DNA of 5,955 bases from Fen-1118 sp964491625 (GTDB taxonomy: Bacteria > Myxococcota_A > Polyangia > Fen-1088), in contig CAZBIU010000400.1 of NCBI GenBank assembly GCA_964491625.1, positions 1 to 5,955 on the forward strand. Reading direction: 5' to 3'. A program made the translations under genes and the position numbers. Positions 4,353-5,955 of the stretch are shown piece by piece. Below the pieces are notes generated by a model. That model was given only the letters and a program-made list of their open reading frames with translations, was not told the origin of the DNA and made no database searches. How positions within the stretch are numbered: position 1 is the first letter of the stretch; every line of letters begins with the position of its first letter.

Positions 4353-5741
4353 TTACATCCCAAGCTTGCGAAGTTTGTCGATGAGGGTGGTTCGCCCGAT
4401 GCCGAGCAGGACTGCAGCCTTGGACTTGTTGTTGGCGGATCGGCGCATCGCCGTGCCGATGAGCGCACGTTCGAAGCGGGCCACCGAGGTGGGCAGGTCG
4501 ACGCCGTTTTCCGTCAGATCCCACAACGTGCGCGCCACCGCCTCGCCGGTTTCGTTGCCGAGGGTGGGCGGCACGTCGTCGGCGTCGATCACACCATCGC
4601 GATCGAGAATCGCCATCCGTTCAATCAGGTTCTCAAGCTCGCGCACGTTGCCCGGCCAGCCATAGACCTGAAGAATCCCCAGCGCTTTGTCCGACAGGGT
4701 GATCGAGCGCCCCAGCCGGCGCGCCGCTTGCTCGAGAAAGTGCGAGGCCAGGGCGGGAACATCTTCGAGGCGATCGCGAAGCGGCGGAACCTGGACGGGG
4801 ACGACGTTCAGGCGGAAGAACAGATCCTGGCGAAAGCGCCCCTCGCGCACCATGGCTTCGAGGTCGCGATTGGTGGCGGCGAGAAAGCGTACGTTGATCT
4901 GGTACGAGCGTTCGGAGCCGACTGGCGTCACGGATTGGTCCTGCAGCACGCGCAGGAGACGGGCTTGCATCGCCATGGCCAGCTCGCCGATCTCGTCGAG
5001 CAGCAGCGTGCCCCCGTCCGCCTCGCGCAGCCTGCCGATACGGGTTTCGTGAGCGCTGGTGAACGCGCCCTTGACGTGTCCGAATAGCTCGCTTTCGATG
5101 AGGGCTTCCGGAATCGCCGCGCAGTTAACTGCGACCAGGCGTTGCCCGGTTCGCGGCGAGGCGGCGTGCAGAAGGCGGGCGATAACCTCTTTGCCGCTGC
5201 CGGTCTCTCCCAAGATCAAGACGGTTGCGTCGGTGGGTCCTACCTGCTCGACCAAGGTCAACAGTTCCTGCAACACCGCCGACCTGCCGAGTAGTGTCGC
5301 GCCGCTGCCCGCCAAGGACGGATTGCCGGCCGCATCCTTACGCCTGCCGGTCGGCGCGGTCGCCTGACCGAGCGCTGCGCGAACCGCTTCGGTGAGCGCA
5401 GTAGGATGAAACGGCTTGGTCAGAAAGTCGAAAGCGCCTTCGCGCATGGCACGCACGCAATCCGGAATGCCCCCGGCCCCGGTCAAAATGATGACCGGCG
5501 TCCGAGCCTGTTTCTTGCGCACCGCCTGTAACACCGCAAAGCCGTCGACCAACGGCATGGACAGATCGGAGATCACGACGTCGAAGGCGCCGCCATCGAG
5601 CTTGGCTATCGCCGCGGCGCCATCCGCTGCGTCCGCGACAGACATGTCCAGGTGACGCAGGAGTCTACCGAGCGTCGAGCGCACCACATCATCGTCATCA
5701 GCGATCAGCGCCGCCTTGCCCGGGAAGGAAACCTCTTTCAT
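4353..5741 (-). CDS. NtrC-family sigma-54-dependent response regulator (REC-AAA+-Fis HTH), 462 aa
   Basis: Transcription activator that opens promoters bound by sigma-54 RNA polymerase, using ATP, once its receiver is phosphorylated. I start at the ATG at 5741 because GAGAG lies 6 nt upstream; a TTG at 5759 is in frame but would contain that site. Numbering from this ATG: receiver at about 8-125 with acidic pocket Asp15-18, phosphoacceptor Asp59 (ISDLSMP), Thr87 and Lys109 (TKPF); a linker; AAA+ domain at about 150-375 with Walker A GETGSGK (178-184), sigma-54 contact loop GAFTSA (225-230), Walker B LLLDEIGEL (Asp249, Glu250), ATNRDL, the arginine-rich RFRQDLFFRLN, and WPGNVREL; and a Fis-type helix-turn-helix at 438-462 (NKSKAAVLLGIGRTTL, DKLRKLGM). 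Domain order and length are typical. The contact loop is GAFTSA instead of the usual GAFTGA. It lies 102 bp behind a receiver-ending gene on the same strand, which suggests a two-component pair, and ends 5 bp from the converging hybrid kinase. Confidence 0.96.
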   Translation of the reverse strand: MKEVSFPGKAALIADDDDVVRSTLGRLLRHLDMSVADAADGAAAIAKLDGGAFDVVISDLSMPLVDGFAVLQAVRKKQARTPVIILTGAGGIPDCVRAMREGAFDFLTKPFHPTALTEAVRAALGQATAPTGRRKDAAGNPSLAGSGATLLGRSAVLQELLTLVEQVGPTDATVLILGETGSGKEVIARLLHAASPRTGQRLVAVNCAAIPEALIESELFGHVKGAFTSAHETRIGRLREADGGTLLLDEIGELAMAMQARLLRVLQDQSVTPVGSERSYQINVRFLAATNRDLEAMVREGRFRQDLFFRLNVVPVQVPPLRDRLEDVPALASHFLEQAARRLGRSITLSDKALGILQVYGWPGNVRELENLIERMAILDRDGVIDADDVPPTLGNETGEAVARTLWDLTENGVDLPTSVARFERALIGTAMRRSANNKSKAAVLLGIGRTTLIDKLRKLGM

Positions 5742-5747
5742 TGCCTG

Positions 5748-5757
5748 CTCTCTTCCC
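5748..5757 (-). promoter_or_regulatory. Ribosome binding site deciding the start of the NtrC-type gene
   Basis: GGGAAGAGAG on the minus strand ends 6 nt before the ATG at 5741. It overlaps the codons that follow the alternative TTG at 5759, which argues against that longer start. Confidence 0.65.
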
Positions 5758-5817
5758 AAATCGGCAGGGCTTGCCGGTCCCTTGAACAGGCATTTCGCGG
5801 CACAACAAGTCAGGGTC

Positions 5818-5844
5818 GCCTCGCGGCCGGTGCCGCCGCGAGGC
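5818..5844 (-). terminator. Strong GC hairpin at the end of the receiver gene, terminator-like
   Basis: GCCTCGCGGC (5818-5827) and GCCGCGAGGC (5835-5844) are perfect reverse complements with a 7-nt loop. The stem starts at the last base of the stop codon (TAG, 5846-5844). On the minus strand it is followed by CGACCCTGACTTGTTGTG, which has only a weak T-rich part, so it may be an inefficient terminator or an RNA-stabilising hairpin between the two genes rather than a full stop. Confidence 0.45.
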
Positions 5845-5955
5845 TATTCGGAGGTGAGCACCGCCCGCATCTTGCGCAGCAGATCCTCCGGAGGGAACGG
5901 CTTCAGGATGATGGCTCGGCCCTGATCCAAGATGCCTCGGCGCAAGACTTCGTCG
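5844..5955 (-). CDS. C-terminal end of a receiver-domain protein (probably hybrid kinase), partial
   Basis: Only the last 36 codons are in the window, entering from the right edge and ending at TAG (5846-5844). The frame reads DEVLRRGILDQGRAIILKPF, then PPEDLLRKMRAVLTSE. The ILKPF motif is the conserved Lys-Pro of strand beta-5 in response-regulator receivers, and the following helix, with its L-x-x-x-M/V-R-x-x-L pattern, ends the domain. A receiver at the extreme C-terminus with nothing after it fits a hybrid histidine kinase or a stand-alone receiver; the sequence here cannot separate these. The gene lies directly upstream of the NtrC-type regulator on the same strand (102 bp apart), so it may be the partner kinase. 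Confidence 0.78.
   Translation of the reverse strand, partial: DEVLRRGILDQGRAIILKPFPPEDLLRKMRAVLTSE

Noticed and set aside
4104..5087. 327-codon plus-strand ORF across the convergent gene ends
   Set aside because: It spans two well-supported genes in other frames and has no domain of its own; a GC-rich shadow frame.
1..5955. CRISPR array, tRNA, rRNA, insertion sequence or attachment site
   Set aside because: No regularly spaced repeats, no tRNA-like cloverleaf or rRNA segments, no transposase frame and no terminal inverted repeats were seen on either strand.

Overview
This is a GC-rich bacterial window carrying two connected themes: secreted pilin-like subunits of the spore coat U (SCPU) type, and cytoplasmic two-component signalling with a sigma-54 activator. 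SCPU-domain (Csu-type) chaperone-usher subunits, a soluble REC-PAS-kinase-REC hybrid and an NtrC-family regulator together suggest a proteobacterium or a myxobacterial/deltaproteobacterial relative. The exact taxon cannot be read from this sequence.

Left part (1-1366, minus strand): three tandem genes for exported SCPU-domain proteins, transcribed leftwards in the order 1366-848, 798-298, then 265 to beyond the left edge. Gaps are only 32-49 bp, each gene has its own ribosome binding site, and each product has a Sec-type signal peptide and the paired cysteines of the family. This is the start of a Csu-like pilus or coat operon. The chaperone and usher genes expected with it would lie to the left, outside the window.

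Middle (1367-1970): a 604-bp divergent intergenic region, much more AT-rich at 1441-1500 and 1641-1720 than its surroundings. It holds a perfect 10+10 palindrome with CRP/FNR-like geometry just upstream of a plausible sigma-70 promoter for the SCPU operon, a second promoter-like pair with dyads, and a large inverted repeat. On its right side it has a cluster of CACCGRCGG/CCGTCGGTG motifs next to a good match to a sigma-54 (-24/-12) promoter pointing right.

Right part: 1971-2330 (+) encodes a small exported protein whose two-cysteine pattern looks like a shortened SCPU fold. It is followed by a 649-residue soluble hybrid histidine kinase (2398-4347, +). Converging on it with a 5-bp gap is an NtrC-type sigma-54-dependent response regulator (4353-5741, -). 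Upstream of that regulator, in the same direction, is the last 36 codons of a protein ending in a receiver domain (5844-5955, -), probably another hybrid kinase.

Working model (inference): the receiver-ending protein and/or the hybrid kinase signal to the NtrC-type regulator, which would act at sigma-54 promoters. The -24/-12-like site at 1942-1957 is the only such candidate I found in the intergenic regions, and it is placed to drive the small exported protein and the kinase. Whether the SCPU operon belongs to the same circuit is not shown by the sequence; its best promoter looks sigma-70 type.
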